From contig CM049322.1 in assembly GCA_026874595.1 (NCBI GenBank), positions 60,702,886 through 60,766,885 of the forward strand: DNA of 64,000 nucleotides, read 5' to 3'. Numbering within the stretch: the stretch's first letter is position 1; each line of letters starts with the position of its first letter. The position numbers and the translations under genes were made by a program. The notes under the pieces were generated by a model that was not told the DNA's origin, did no database searches, and worked only from the letters and a program-made list of their open reading frames with translations. This document shows positions 23,016 to 33,662 of this stretch, one piece after another. The stretch is from Sipunculus nudus (Eukaryota > Annelida > Sipuncula > Golfingiida > Sipunculidae).

Positions 23016-24335
23016 GTGTATTATGCATCATTTGCAGTGCTCTTGTTCATTTTTTTTAGTTCAAAGTTTTTATAGTTTGAGTTTTATATTTTATATGACA
23101 TGTTTGTCAGTAATACAAGGCATTATTGGGATCCCTTTCTGATCTTATGAGTCTCCTCGTCTGATTAGATTTGTATGTATTCTTGGTTAACTTTGTCCAA
23201 CTTCTCATGCCAAATTACACACACAAATTACACGTTTAAGTGAAAAGTATCACAATTTTTTTTTAATATTCTGGTTTCTTGTTTGCTGGATGAGTATTGC
23301 AGGTTTATGTATTATGGGATTGTATGATATCCTTTTCCTTTTTGCTTTTTCTGCAGGTATTGTTGCAGTCTGTTGGTGGAGTTGTCAGTCTGATTTTATC
23401 ATAAAAAATATGGAAATTCTTCTTCTTCGTTATCTTCTTTTGCATATTTTCTCTTTAATTGATATTTATTCAATAAAGAAATGCATGAGCAGACTTCTTT
23501 CAGAATGCTAAAATACAAATTTCATGGATTCTTTTCACATTTACGTAATATTTTTATTTTAAATTCAAAATAACTATTTACCAATACTTAAATAATTCTT
23601 TTATTTTTTAGGTCAGCTGACTATAAGGACATTTCAAGTTTTTCAGTTACTTAATTCTTTTTTTGGTTCATTTAAGGAAATTGAAAGCCCAGGCTTAATA
23701 AATAAATAAATTTTACAGCTTCTAATGTTATGCTGTGCACTAATAATCTTTTCATTTTAACCTTTAGGCCCTGTATGGGAACAAAGTTTTTTCAACTTTG
23801 TTGATCAAGAAAGTTTTCTAATTCACTTTTATTATCAGGTAAGCAAGAAAAAGTTCGCAAATTTGCCATGATTCGCAGTAATAAAAATATTGGGATTCAT
23901 GTTATTAAGTAAATGTAATTCCTGAATATAAATTTATTCTGAACACAAACAGATGCTAGTGCTGCTATTAAAGAAAATTATACTCCAGGAGATACTTGTG
24001 AAACAAAAAGCATGGGCAAAATGCATTTGGTTATATCATGATAGCATGGAATTTCATAATACAATCATATCTGCTGTCAGATTTCGTGATGTTCATGGAT
24101 ATCTGTTATCATCCCAGCCCTGCTTGAATTATTTACACATTTCATTAATCAATTTTTATTGTGGTTTGTACTTTCTATGTTTGCAATTTTCTATTGATCA
24201 TTTTTTTCCAGGGCCCTGCTAAGGTTCAGGTAGTCCTGAACCATTGTTTATCAAAAGATATTTTTAATAATAGTTTCATTTCTTAGGTAAAAATCCCCAG
24301 CCTATTATTGCAGTAATCTTAGCACAGCAGTAACC
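23016..24335. other. AT-rich DNA, no gene seen
   Basis: Nothing recognisable. Frames of 73 and 89 codons are rich in Phe, Leu and Ile as expected from AT-rich DNA. Two acceptor-like tracts (23340-23360, 24195-24212) have no convincing exon after them. Confidence 0.4.
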
Positions 24336-24535
24336 AGATCAAACACAAAGCAAACTTGAGCAAAATAAACCAGAGCATACTTGAGCAAAAAACCAGAGCA
24401 AACTTGAGCAAAAAAAAAAAAAAACATACTTGAGCAAAAAAAACAAAGAGAGAAAACATACCTGAGCAAAAAAAAAGACAACATACTTGAGCAAAAAAAG
24501 GAGAGCATATTTGAGAAAAAAAAAACGCAAACTAA
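24336..24535. repeat. Purine-rich minisatellite (ACTTGAGCAAA)
   Basis: About seven copies of an (A)ACTTGAGCAAAA-(AAC)-CAGAGCAT motif with period 23-32 bp. Length variation is mostly in the A runs. Open frames on the - strand that read AQVC repeats come only from this array. Confidence 0.75.
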
Positions 24536-24561
24536 AGACTATCCTATCCTTGTCTCCCTCT

Positions 24562-25030
24562 GTCTTCTAAACACTGTATAAATGGTATCTTTACCATATT
24601 ACCCTTTCTTCTTCTAACTTGTATCTGTCTTCTATACGCTATATAAGTGGTATCTTTGCCATATTTTCGTATCTTTCTTTTACACTTGTCTGTCTTCTGA
24701 GCGCAATGTAAGTGGTACTTTTGCCATATTCCCATATCTTCTGTTCACACTTGCCAGTCTTCTGAACGCTAAATAAGTGGCGTCTCAGCCATATTTCTAT
24801 ATCTTCCTTTCACATTTATCCGTCTTCTAAACGTTAAATAAGTGGCATCTCTGCCATATTCCCATACCTTCCTTTCACATATATCTGTCTTCTGAACACT
24901 ATATAAGTGTCTTTGCCATATACCCATATCTTGCTTTCACTTCTCCGTTTTCTGAATTCCATAAAACTGCTATCTGGGCCATATACCCATATCTTCCTTG
25001 ACCTGACCTTTGTCTTCTTGACTACATATA
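24562..25030. repeat. 65-bp minisatellite
   Basis: GTCTTCT starts copies at 24562, 24627, 24692, 24757, 24822 and 24887, exactly 65 bp apart. Each continues with ATAAGTGGTATCT, GCCATAT and CCCATATCTTCCTTTCAC. The last copies are shorter. About seven copies with roughly 80-85 percent similarity by eye. Confidence 0.85.
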
Positions 25031-25227
25031 TAAGTGGACGCTTCATTATAGTCCTGCATCTTGTATTTATTCAAAAACCTTTTTTTCTATCAACATTTTT
25101 CATCAGTTTAAAAGTTTCCATTTCCTGCCTTTACCAAAGCCAGTGCTCTTAAGAATTTCTTTATGGTAGATTTCCCTCAACTATTCACAAAGCACCCAAT
25201 TTTCCATTCTATCTGATCTGTCCAACT
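25031..25227. other. Spacer before the Helitron-like element
   Basis: No feature seen. The 5' end of the element, expected to be TC in Helitrons, could not be placed with confidence. Confidence 0.35.
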
Positions 25228-25830
25228 ATGGCTTCAGCTATACCAGACCCTACTGTTTGTATTGGTAAAATTGTTAGAGGCAGTTTTCACCAAGGGGATC
25301 ATCAGTTTCCATCAGAGTCAATTGGGAACAATGTATCCCTAATGCAGTTGTTGCTCTGCTTTATTCCACCATGCATGATCTTGCTGAATGGCAAGAAAAT
25401 GACATGGATACAATATTAATTGAAGGTGACCATTTGTACAGAGCGTTGATGTCCGGTGTCCCTGATAAAGGTTACATGGCTTGGGATGAAATACCAGAGT
25501 ATATAGAATGCCTTGATCATAATTTCAAGATAAATCCAACCTTGCTCACATGTGGTTTCCTTAATCATTCTGAAGTGCAAGCACCTTATAGGTTTTACCT
25601 AGATGCTTTGTTAGAAGTCACTTGCCAGAGATTTGTTACTATGATAGTAAGAGGAAATTGCAATTTTGTATGATCAGAATTGTTACTATGTCTTTGATCC
25701 ACATTGCAGAAATCATCATGGGTACCCTACACCTTTTGGCACATCAGATCTCCATACATTTGAACCACAATCAGATTTTTTCCAATATATATCAAACTAT
25801 GCATGTTTGATGAAGCAACAATGTTTGAAG
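25228..25830 (+). pseudogene. Helitron N-terminal cysteine-protease-like domain (peptidase C76/OTU-like), broken
   Basis: The first frame holds a GSFHQGD-type start (residues about 19-25). After a frameshift near 25325, a QC-x-x-NA motif (QCIPNAVVALLY) would supply the catalytic Cys. The same second frame carries a GDHLYRALM-like stretch. The first frame resumes at 25681 with YYVFDPHCRN, a D-x-H pattern that fits the catalytic His/Asp region, followed by a GTSDL stretch. Such protease domains, related to the herpesvirus tegument deubiquitinase N-terminus and OTU peptidases, are known on transposon proteins. The role here would be processing or deubiquitination during transposition, which is inference. 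At least two frame changes destroy it. Confidence 0.5.
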
Positions 25831-26050
25831 TAACATATTTCAGAATTAGTGAAGTCACCCTGAATTCAATTAAACTTGGACTGAAACGGCAAAATAAATA
25901 GACTACCAAATCTGATGACCAGCCAAGGAATATAATCAAATCAACCAGAAACATTGCAGACAAGTAAATAATAACAAAACCGAACATTAAAATCACTCTC
26001 AACAAGGTCTTCACCAGATCGGAGAATACTTCAAAGATCAGCAACTAAAA
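25831..26050. other. Linker within the Helitron
   Basis: Decayed sequence between the protease-like domain and the basic region. No motif seen. Confidence 0.35.
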
Positions 26051-26780
26051 ATGAACAGAAAACATTATTTGAAAGAGTACATGCGTAAGAAAAGAATGAA
26101 TCAGGCACAAAGTAATGAAGAACGTTTGAAAGACCAAAAAAAAAGGAAACTGCTATCAAGAAAAGATGAAGTCTACAAAAGAAAAATAAGAAAAACAGAC
26201 AAACAACAAATGTGGTCTGCTAGACAAAACCAAACCTACGGAGGGAGCGCTCTGCTGAAAGAGTTTACAATCAGATGATGAGAAGATGAGAAGAGACGAG
26301 GATCGAAAAGCAAAAAAGAGAGAATCTGAGAAACAACAGAAGCGAATAGCTAGGAAAGATGAAGCCAGGCGACAAAAAGAGCGTTCTGCAGAAAAAGCAT
26401 ATTATCAGAAGATGAGAAGAGATGAAGTTTGAAGAGCAGAAGAGAGAGAATCTGAGAAACAACAGGAAGGAATTGCTAGGAAAGATGAAGCCACGCGACA
26501 AAAAGAGCGAGACGCAGAAAAGCATATAATCAGAAGATGAGAAGAGATGAAGTTCAAAGAGCAGTAGAGAGAGAATCTGAAAAACAACAGAAGCAAACTG
26601 CTAGACAAGATGAAATCTTCAGACAAAAAGAACGTATCAGAGAAACAGCATATAAAAAAAGAAAAGACTGGAAGATGATAACCTCAGAGAAGTAGAGAAA
26701 CTCGCTAAAAGAAAGAAAAGAAGTATTCCAGTATTTAGGACTAATGAGACTGAGAGAAACACAGTCACAAGGGCACAAAA
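26051..26780 (+). pseudogene. Helitron basic, charged repeat region
   Basis: Opens with an MNRKHYLKEYMRKKR stretch and is then dominated by Lys, Arg, Glu and Gln, with predicted coiled-coil or helical character. From about 26273 the DNA holds three tandem copies of a block of about 125-133 bp, starting near 26273, 26406 and 26531. Each encodes an (R)ESEKQQ-x-IARKDEA-RQKER pattern. Copies carry frameshifts and stops. Basic linkers upstream of the Rep domain are usual in Helitron proteins; the internal tandem repeats are a local feature. Confidence 0.6.
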
Positions 26781-26784
26781 AAGA

Positions 26785-27610
26785 ATGGGGGAATCATACA
26801 TAAAGAATGAAAAACCAGTTCATCTAAAGAGAAAACAAGGCGCAGATCTAAAAGAGAGTATACAGAAATTTCACTCTTCTATATGCGAAGGTCCCATATA
26901 TGTATGTTGCTGTTGTAATCAGGCTTGGTTCAGACACTCTGTAAAGAATTCTGATAGCTGGCCTGACAGAATAGATCCGACTTTCCTAGCAACACACGTT
27001 ACACCTGTGAAATAAGTGGACAATAAACAGTGGTTGTGCATAACTTGTCTTAAAGCTATGAAATGCCACAAGACACCAAAACTCTCAGTATATAATGGAA
27101 TGCCGTTTCCAGATAGACCACCTGAATGGAACTTATATCCCTTAGAAGAAAGGCTTATAGCATTGAGAATACCTTTCATGCAGATAAGACAATTACCTAG
27201 AGGTTCGCAGTTGTCACTGAAAGGATCATTGGTCAACGTACCTACCCAGATTGAAACAACTATGAACATGTTGCCGCGTACATAAGACACTACTGCTACC
27301 ATACCAAATAATCTGAAACGAAGACTTGCTTGAAGAAATGTAGACTGCACTCAAAATGTATGTCCAGCTAAACAAGTAAGTGTATTACACTACTTGATGA
27401 AACATAGTCAGTTATATAAAGATGCCAACATAACAGTTACTACTAACTGGCTTGAAACGTTTGAAAATTCACATGAGCATGATTCTGATGGAACTGCTGA
27501 CACATCAGTCGATGAATGTTTATCAGATGATGAACATTTTGAAGAAATACAAGAAGATAAACAAGGAGGAATTCTACATAATATGCTGGATGATACAGAA
27601 CTCACAGGGA
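26785..27610 (+). pseudogene. Helitron DUF6570-like region with acidic tail
   Basis: One frame with an in-frame TAA at 27013. It has a Cys-rich start (YVCCCCNQAWFRHSV) and a WLCITCLKAMKCHK segment. A PFPDRPPEWNLYPLEERLIA segment and the strongly conserved IPFMQIRQLPRGSQLSLKG block follow, typical of the domain before Rep in animal Helitrons. After a stop near 27283 the same frame continues with a MKHSQLYKDANITV stretch and an acidic tail (HDSDGTADTSVDE, SDDEHFEEIQED). The Cys pairs suggest zinc binding. Confidence 0.7.
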
Positions 27611-28440
27611 ATCAGTAGCTCCAGGAGAAGGACAAAAGCCTTTAAGTCTGTTTCAAGACAAAGATTCCAAATATATGTCGTTTCTAACAATATCCTGCGG
27701 TGAAAGGACATTAAGCAATGCTGAAAGAAAAGTACCTGTTCATTACAGTGAAGTGTAAATGGGAACTCAGAGCACTTGACCTCAGAGTTGCAGCAAATGT
27801 TTCAAATCTCTGCTACAAAATGAAGAAATTACAAATTGAACAAATTACAGGAAAAGTTAGCCTAGCATTCGCCAATGGAAGACATAGGGGAAAATATTCA
27901 GTTCAGGATGTTTTGAATGAAAGCACTGTCCATGAATTGACAAGATTGGATAAAGGCTACAGAATTTTCAGATCCATACGAAGCTCTCCTCCATATTTTG
28001 AAGCACGCAAGAAAGACCTTTTTGAAATGATTAGACAACTAGGTTTATATCACTATCAGCTGCAGACACCCATTGGGAAGACCTGCTTATCATCCTGGGT
28101 TAACTGATTGATGGGAAAATTTATTCAAGTGGTGATATCACACAAATGGATTGGATAAATAAATCATGATTGGTGAAGGCTGATCCTGTAACATGGTGCG
28201 ATATTTTGATCATAGAGTTCATTCATTTATTCACACTGTTTTACAAAGTATGTATTCACCTCTTGGAACTCTTAAAGATTTTTTTTACAGAGTTGAATTT
28301 CAGCAGCCTTGCTCTCCACATATTCATATGCTCATGTAGATTGATAATGCACCCACTTATGGTCAACAGGAACATGATGTTGTCACAAAATACATTGATG
28401 AGCATGTTACTTGCTCCACAAATGGTATGGTCAACCAAGA
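27611..28440 (+). pseudogene. Helitron Rep (HUH endonuclease) domain, broken
   Basis: The Rep region reads through several frames. A KWELRALDLRVA and KMKKLQIEQITGKVSLAF stretch lies at 27760-27870, and a LDKGYRIFRSIRSSPPYFE stretch at 27948-28005. The HUH metal-binding motif is present as SPHIHML, with His-x-His at 28319-28327. The motif immediately before it is changed (PC where most family members have RG). The catalytic Tyr pair that follows in intact Helitrons was not located with confidence. Rep would nick and join single strands during rolling-circle transposition. Frameshifts near 28050, 28170 and 28345 abolish it. Confidence 0.7.
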
Positions 28441-28599
28441 CCTGATCGATCTACAAACTCACAGGCATTCTAAATATTGTAGAAAGAAAGGAAAGCCAGT
28501 CTGTCGCACAGGACCAATCTGAACATGACCATCAAACTGAATATGCACATATAGCTCCTACAAATGAACATGCTGAGAATGAAGATGCAAATCAGTCAC
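28441..28599. other. Rep-helicase linker of the Helitron
   Basis: Decayed linker, acidic and Gln/His-rich in the best frame. No motif assigned. Confidence 0.35.
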
Positions 28600-30030
28600 C
28601 AGTTCCCAGTGAGGAGTTTGCATTTATTTTACCCAGAAAGGTCAGATAACCTGCAGAAATATGATTTGACTTCTGACCTTGGACTGCCACCGAGAACTTC
28701 TGTACAAGAAACACTCACATTGCCTGGCAGAATACCTGATGTTGAATACAAACAGTTAATACAGGGTCTAAATGAGAAACAACTCACAGTCTTCAAACAC
28801 ATCTTGCATCGTCACTTATGTGGCACTGAAGGTGACAATCCATAGGACTGCAAGATACTTGTTACTGCACCTACAGGAAAGGCTGCTTACCATGTTCAAG
28901 GATCCACATTACATAGCACTTTTCGAATAGATCCAAACAAAGGGTTGGATTACAGAAAATTTTCATCAGACATCCTGAACACACTGAGGACTCAGTATAG
29001 AAACCTTCAGGTATTAATGATTGATAAAATAATTGGTAGGAAATCGCATGTTCAATTTTGTAAATTTGCATCTCCAAGAAATTAAAGGCAACAAAGAACC
29101 ATTTGGTGGCATCCATGTAATTGTAATTGGAGACCTCTTCCAACTGCAACCAGTAATGGATAACTGGATTTTCACTAACTTGTCTGATAATTATGGACCT
29201 CTTGCACGCAACTTGTGGATAGACCTATTTCATATGTATGAACTTACTGAAATCATGCGGCAAAAAAATGATCATGATTTTGCACAACTTTTGAACAGAC
29301 TAGGTGAAGAACAGCAGACAAGAGGTGACATTGATACCCTTAAATCTTGTCTTGTCAGTACCAACAGTTCATATCCATCACTAACTTCACATTTGTTTAC
29401 AAACAATACTTCCGTGGACAATCATAATGTGTAAATTTTCCAGTTTACAAACCCAACTAATGTAATAATAACTGCAGTTGACACAGTAATAACAGCTGTC
29501 ACAGAAGATATTAAGAAAGATGTTCTTTAAAGAATTCCTGATAACCCATCAAAACTACAGGTTTGCTGAAAACGCTTCAGATTGCTGTTGATTTACCGTA
29601 TGATATCACCTGCAATATAGCAGTTTAAGATAGAATCAGTAATGTTTATTCTTCTATATTGAAGCACATACAATATCTGCATAGCAAAAGTGTACCAAGT
29701 ATTCTTTGGGTTGAGTTTGAAGATTCACACGTTGGTTCAAACACTAGGAGAAATTATGCCACCTTTTACACTCCAGCAATATCGAAAGAATGGACACCAC
29801 TTTTTGTCTCCAAGTGCACATTCAATACTGGCAGGAGACATATGCTGTTTACTCGTTCTCAATTTCCTTTGAAACTTGATGCTGCAAAGACAATGTGTAA
29901 GGCACAAGGCAGTTCACTTGATCAGGTTGCTGTTGATATGAAAAGTACCAGAAAACTGAGGCATGCACATTGTGTTGCTTTGAGTAGGGCAAGAAAAATG
30001 GATGGCTTGTATGTATTAAATTTAGATGAA
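28600..30030 (+). pseudogene. Helitron PIF1-family helicase, P-loop deleted
   Basis: The N-terminal part ends at a stop in FKHILHRHLCGTEGDNP (28845). The same frame continues with KILVTAPTGKAAYHV, which is motif Ia. The expected Walker A segment (GGAGTGKS type), normally about 40 residues upstream, is missing. Walker B reads IDKI (near 29020), with Lys in place of the catalytic Glu, and the frame shifts at once. Motif III (IGDLFQLQPV) and an ELTEIMRQKNDHDFA stretch follow in 29033-29434, then a decayed gap. Motifs V and VI (SLDQVAVDMKS, CVALSRARKMDGLYVLNLDE) end at about 30030. A 5'-3' helicase would unwind donor DNA; this one cannot bind or hydrolyse ATP. Confidence 0.8.
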
Positions 30031-31493
30031 AACAGTTTTCTTCGGTCAGTACTTCATCGGGGTTTATGTTTCCATTTTGGACTTGAAATGTAGATGGTTC
30101 TTTTCTTTCACCTAACAGGCAAAGTGAATGAAGTAATTGGGTTCTTTTATTGGTTATTGGTAGATTCATTCAGAGCGATTAATGTTGTGTGTTGTTCACA
30201 TTTACTTTCTTTTCTCATATTTTTTTTTCATCAAATGTTGAAAGAACCTATGATATCAATAGAAATTGGGTTCTTCTCAGCACGATTTACTTGCATCCCC
30301 ATTCAAATTCGTGACTAATATCGTCGTTGTCCTCTTCTGGCACACGTTTTAGCTCACCTGACCAAAGGTAACCCTAACCCTAACACTTACCCTTTGTCCG
30401 TCGTTCGTGTGTCTGTTTAACCGCCCCTCCGTTCACAAAGCACAAATTGTGACTTTGACCTAGAAATACTTCTTTACAGCAAGGTCAGTCCCTGGTAAAT
30501 AACCTTGCTTAAAATAAAGTAGGTCACTGTGACCTACATTTTGCGAGTCACGCGCGTTTTTGTGTGTTGTAACTCCTAGAATATCAGATTTTTGTTAGTG
30601 TTTTTAGCTGCAAATCAAATATTTTGCACGCAAACCTTAAACTAAAATGTGCATCAACTGCAGCTATATCATTCATATCATGCAAAAATGAAGAAAATAA
30701 GCCCAGCCAGGTCTTAACAAGTGTTGCGGACACAATATAAAAATTAACTTTTCCGTCTGATGAAGTATGAAATTTATACTCTAGATAAAATATCTCAGTG
30801 AGGTTCACATGGATATTTCTGAATTTCGGCAAGCTTATTGTTCATGGATAACACTTTCAGCTGAGATAGACTGGCGACATATACATTTTCTTTGTTGTTA
30901 CTCATTTCTTTATTGTGAAACAATTAGCAAGTTTCCGTGTTTTTATTTTGTTGCTTTTTTAGGACTCTTAAATTTTAAAATTACAGACTGTTCAAGTCAT
31001 CTGAGGGTTATGACATGTAGGACACTTGTTGTTTTGTATGATTATATTTTATTTAGCTGTATTGCCATAAATTTTAACATTTGCCAACAGGAGTACCCCT
31101 TATTTCCTTTAAGGTTGAGTGTCATACTATAATGAATGGTTAGAAAGCGCTACATGATGGTGCTCGGATTTTTTTGGATGCTAAAATAGGGATTCTTGTG
31201 CATTTTGCGCTCGCTGGCCGGGCTGATTTCTGAAATCTCATTCAAACGAGGGTGAAGTTTAAATAAAATTTACTCACAATGTTGCTTGGAAGCAATGGTC
31301 CTACCGTGGTTTTTTTCAAGCGAATTGCTTGTTAATTCTTACTTGCTGGCACCGCCAGCCAGCACTCAAAAGAGAACCGCAGGTCGTAAGTACTGAATAT
31401 TTTACTGTATGGAAGGAGAAAGCAAGGGTAATATGAAATATAAGTTCTATAAATATTCAATGAAACATGATTTTATTGTTTATTATTCTTTAG
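30031..31493 (+). repeat. Unit 0: partial unit, 3' half only
   Basis: Starts at the junction with the Helitron helicase, where AACAGTTTTCTTCGGTCAGT is shared with all later units. It contains the insert (about 30340-31035), here about 130 bp shorter than in later units. It has only the simple ancestral form at 31214-31268: the left arm and loop of the later hairpin followed directly by the GTTTAAATAAAA stretch. Confidence 0.85.
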
Positions 31494-31553
31494 TGGCCCC
31501 AACGACCACACCAGCCACAACCGTTGCTCCAACAACAACTCCAGGAACAACTG
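31494..31553 (+). CDS. Array exon 1, Thr/Pro-rich 20-residue repeat (mucin-like, partial)
   Basis: 60 nt, phase 1-1, between TTATTATTCTTTAG and GTAAGTT. It encodes VAPTTTPATT followed by VAPTTTPGTT (first codon split). It carries silent differences from later copies (CCA and ACA in place of CCG and ACC). Thr-dense, so a likely O-glycosylated mucin-type segment. It is 3.76 kb from the next copy, with no other exon seen between them. Confidence 0.65.
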
Positions 31554-32069
31554 GTAAGTTATATACCTGTCCTATCAAGCTCTAGTGAAGCACTCCCTGA
31601 TTCATATAAATGAAAGACGATATGGTAATCTCCGTATGAAGAAACATTCAGCATGTAGTGTGCAATCGTTTTAATACAAAACAATCTGGTCTTAACCGAT
31701 TTTTTTTGCTTTAAACGTTCCTATCTGTTTTATGCAGACATTATATTACTAAAGCAATTAATTAACAAAGGAAAAACGAAGGACATTGATGTTATAATAA
31801 TTCACGCCCTGTTTTTGGAGATCTGTTTACTTGAAATAGTTAATTGCTGCTTTCATTTAACAGACAGAGGTAACATAGGAAAACTAGAGTTATGAATAAT
31901 AGTTGTTTCAATCACGTTTAATGTGTAATGTGTTTTTTTTTAATGATTAACGTAACTCTGCTTGTTTACATTTAACAGAAGCAAACGAAAAAAGGAGCTG
32001 CCAGGTTCATAGAGGGTAACCCGAGCAATTTTCTCGAGGAATATTCTTTCCTCGAGAACAAGAGGGTAT

Positions 32070-33662
32070 ATATAAGAATGAGGATCCTCAACGTGTTGCT
32101 AATTATTGGCCTATATCTGTCCTAAGTTATGACTCTTATATTGCAGAGAAAACAATATTTTAGTATACGTAATTTTCTCAAAGAGCAGAAAAAGAATATA
32201 AAAATTCAATGTCGATTTTTACCAGGAGATTCTTCAGTGAATGAACCAGCAGACATTTTTCATCTGTTCTGTGAGGCCCTAGATAAAAGTATGGGCTTAA
32301 AGTTGTGTTTTGTGACATATCGAAAGATTTCAAAAGAGTATGGCATAAAGGACTCAGATAGGTAAAGCGGCTTGGTAAATATAACACTTTTCTTTTATGG
32401 CTGAAAGATTACCTACACAATAGGCAAACAACGAGTCGTGACCTGGGGTGGGTGTTTTGACTGTGGTATAATAAAGGCGGGAAAGCAATAGGGAGCAGTC
32501 TTGGGACCGATTTTATTTTTGTTATATACTGAGGTCATAGTTTTTATTGTGTCATGTAATATAAGACTTTTGTAGACGATACAACACTCGTCGTCGTCTT
32601 ATCGAGTGTGTTTGTAGTGGGATTTATGTTCAATAAGGCGTTGGAGGATCAGAAGCTGGTGATGTTTAATCCTGCAAAATATAAAACTATGTACATTTCG
32701 CATAAACGCAACCATTTAAATCCAGCTTCGACCGTCTCTGGTTTTAATCTTCCTTATACAATAAACATAAATACTTATGTTTAAACTTGCGGGACGATTT
32801 ATCATGGTCTGGTAACATTTCCGGAAGATGCAAGAAAGCATATGAGAGAATTGATGTATTGAAGAGATTTAAGTACCCATTTGATAGGCTAATATTAGAA
32901 ATAATGAATTAATCCTTTGTATTGCCTATAAAAGAATTTCGAAGTATCACGTGTACTAATATAAGACAGACAGATTAAAATAAATTGGACAATAACCAGT
33001 TAAATGCAGCCAGAGTTGTTACCGGGACAATTAAGGGAACCAGGAATCGGAAAAGTTATGATGACCTTTGATGGGAGATCTTGCAGGATCATAGAGAAAA
33101 ATCTCAATTGACAAAGTTACATAAAATGGTTTATGGGTTTGCTCCAAACTACTTGGCACAGTTTGTCCTCAGACCCATTCCCAAACGTGTGCAGTTTCTC
33201 CTACGAACGAGTTATGATTCAGACTATTTCAGATGTATAAAATGTTTGTTCTCGGAATTGTTTATTCCATATACATGTCGTGTCTGGATTTTCTCAAAAG
33301 TTTATTTAATATGCACAAAGGTCGCAGAAGGGAAAAGAAATTTAGGAATATTACATGGAAAATTAAGAATAAAATGCTTTGCTCTTAACTTGTACTCTAT
33401 TTGCATGAAGATCATAGGTAATCCATTGGGTGCTTATTGTTTAACTAATGAAACAATCGAAAGTAGTTTCAAAACAAAACTAATCTAATTTCTAACGTTA
33501 CTGGGGTTAAAACGGTCTATACTGAGTCATGCGGATGTTTTATTTGGTACGAAATTAGGAAGTCAGCCCGAAAGAGCAAAAGAGGAAGACTGGCATGATA
33601 ACAGTTTTCTTCGGTCAGTATCTCATCGGGGTTTATGTTTCCATTTTGGACTTGAAATGTAG
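32070..33662 (+). pseudogene. LINE ORF2 fragment, unit 1
   Basis: A decayed non-LTR retrotransposon. It reads the NYRPIS-type motif in altered form near 32098, an LGPILFLLY-type motif near 32500, FVDD in the catalytic position near 32570, FNPAKYKTMYIS, a CKKAYERIDVLKRF stretch, and a C-terminal domain open over 33081-33488 (KLHKMVYGFAPNYLAQF, PIPKRVQFLLRTS). At least four frame changes. The protein would copy RNA into DNA at a nick; this fragment has no endonuclease part. Confidence 0.8.

Larger units (their letters stand above)
25228..30030 (+). mobile_element. Dead autonomous Helitron (rolling-circle transposon)
   Basis: Domain order on one strand is a cysteine-protease-like domain (25.23-25.82 kb), a basic repeat region (26.05-26.78), a DUF6570-like Cys-containing domain (26.79-27.3), an HUH Rep (27.6-28.44) and a PIF1 helicase (28.6-30.03). 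This is the architecture of animal Helitron Rep-Hel proteins. Several frameshifts and stops and loss of the helicase P-loop make it inactive. The 3' end is not a normal Helitron end: the helicase reading frame runs directly into tandem-unit sequence at about 30031, with no CTRR-type terminus or terminal hairpin seen, so the end was lost by recombination or deletion. Confidence 0.8.

Noticed and set aside
22500-24230. Exons after acceptor-like pyrimidine tracts at 22520, 23357 and 24212
   Set aside because: No open segment with a donor in a consistent phase follows, and AT-rich DNA produces such tracts often.
24305-24530. Two - strand frames with AQVC and Phe/Leu repeats, like a membrane protein
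   Set aside because: They come from a purine-rich minisatellite read on the opposite strand; no promoter, splice sites or domain.
25228-30030. Host PIF1 helicase gene
   Set aside because: The DUF6570-like and HUH Rep domains on the same strand and the multiple disabling changes show a dead Helitron, not a cellular gene.
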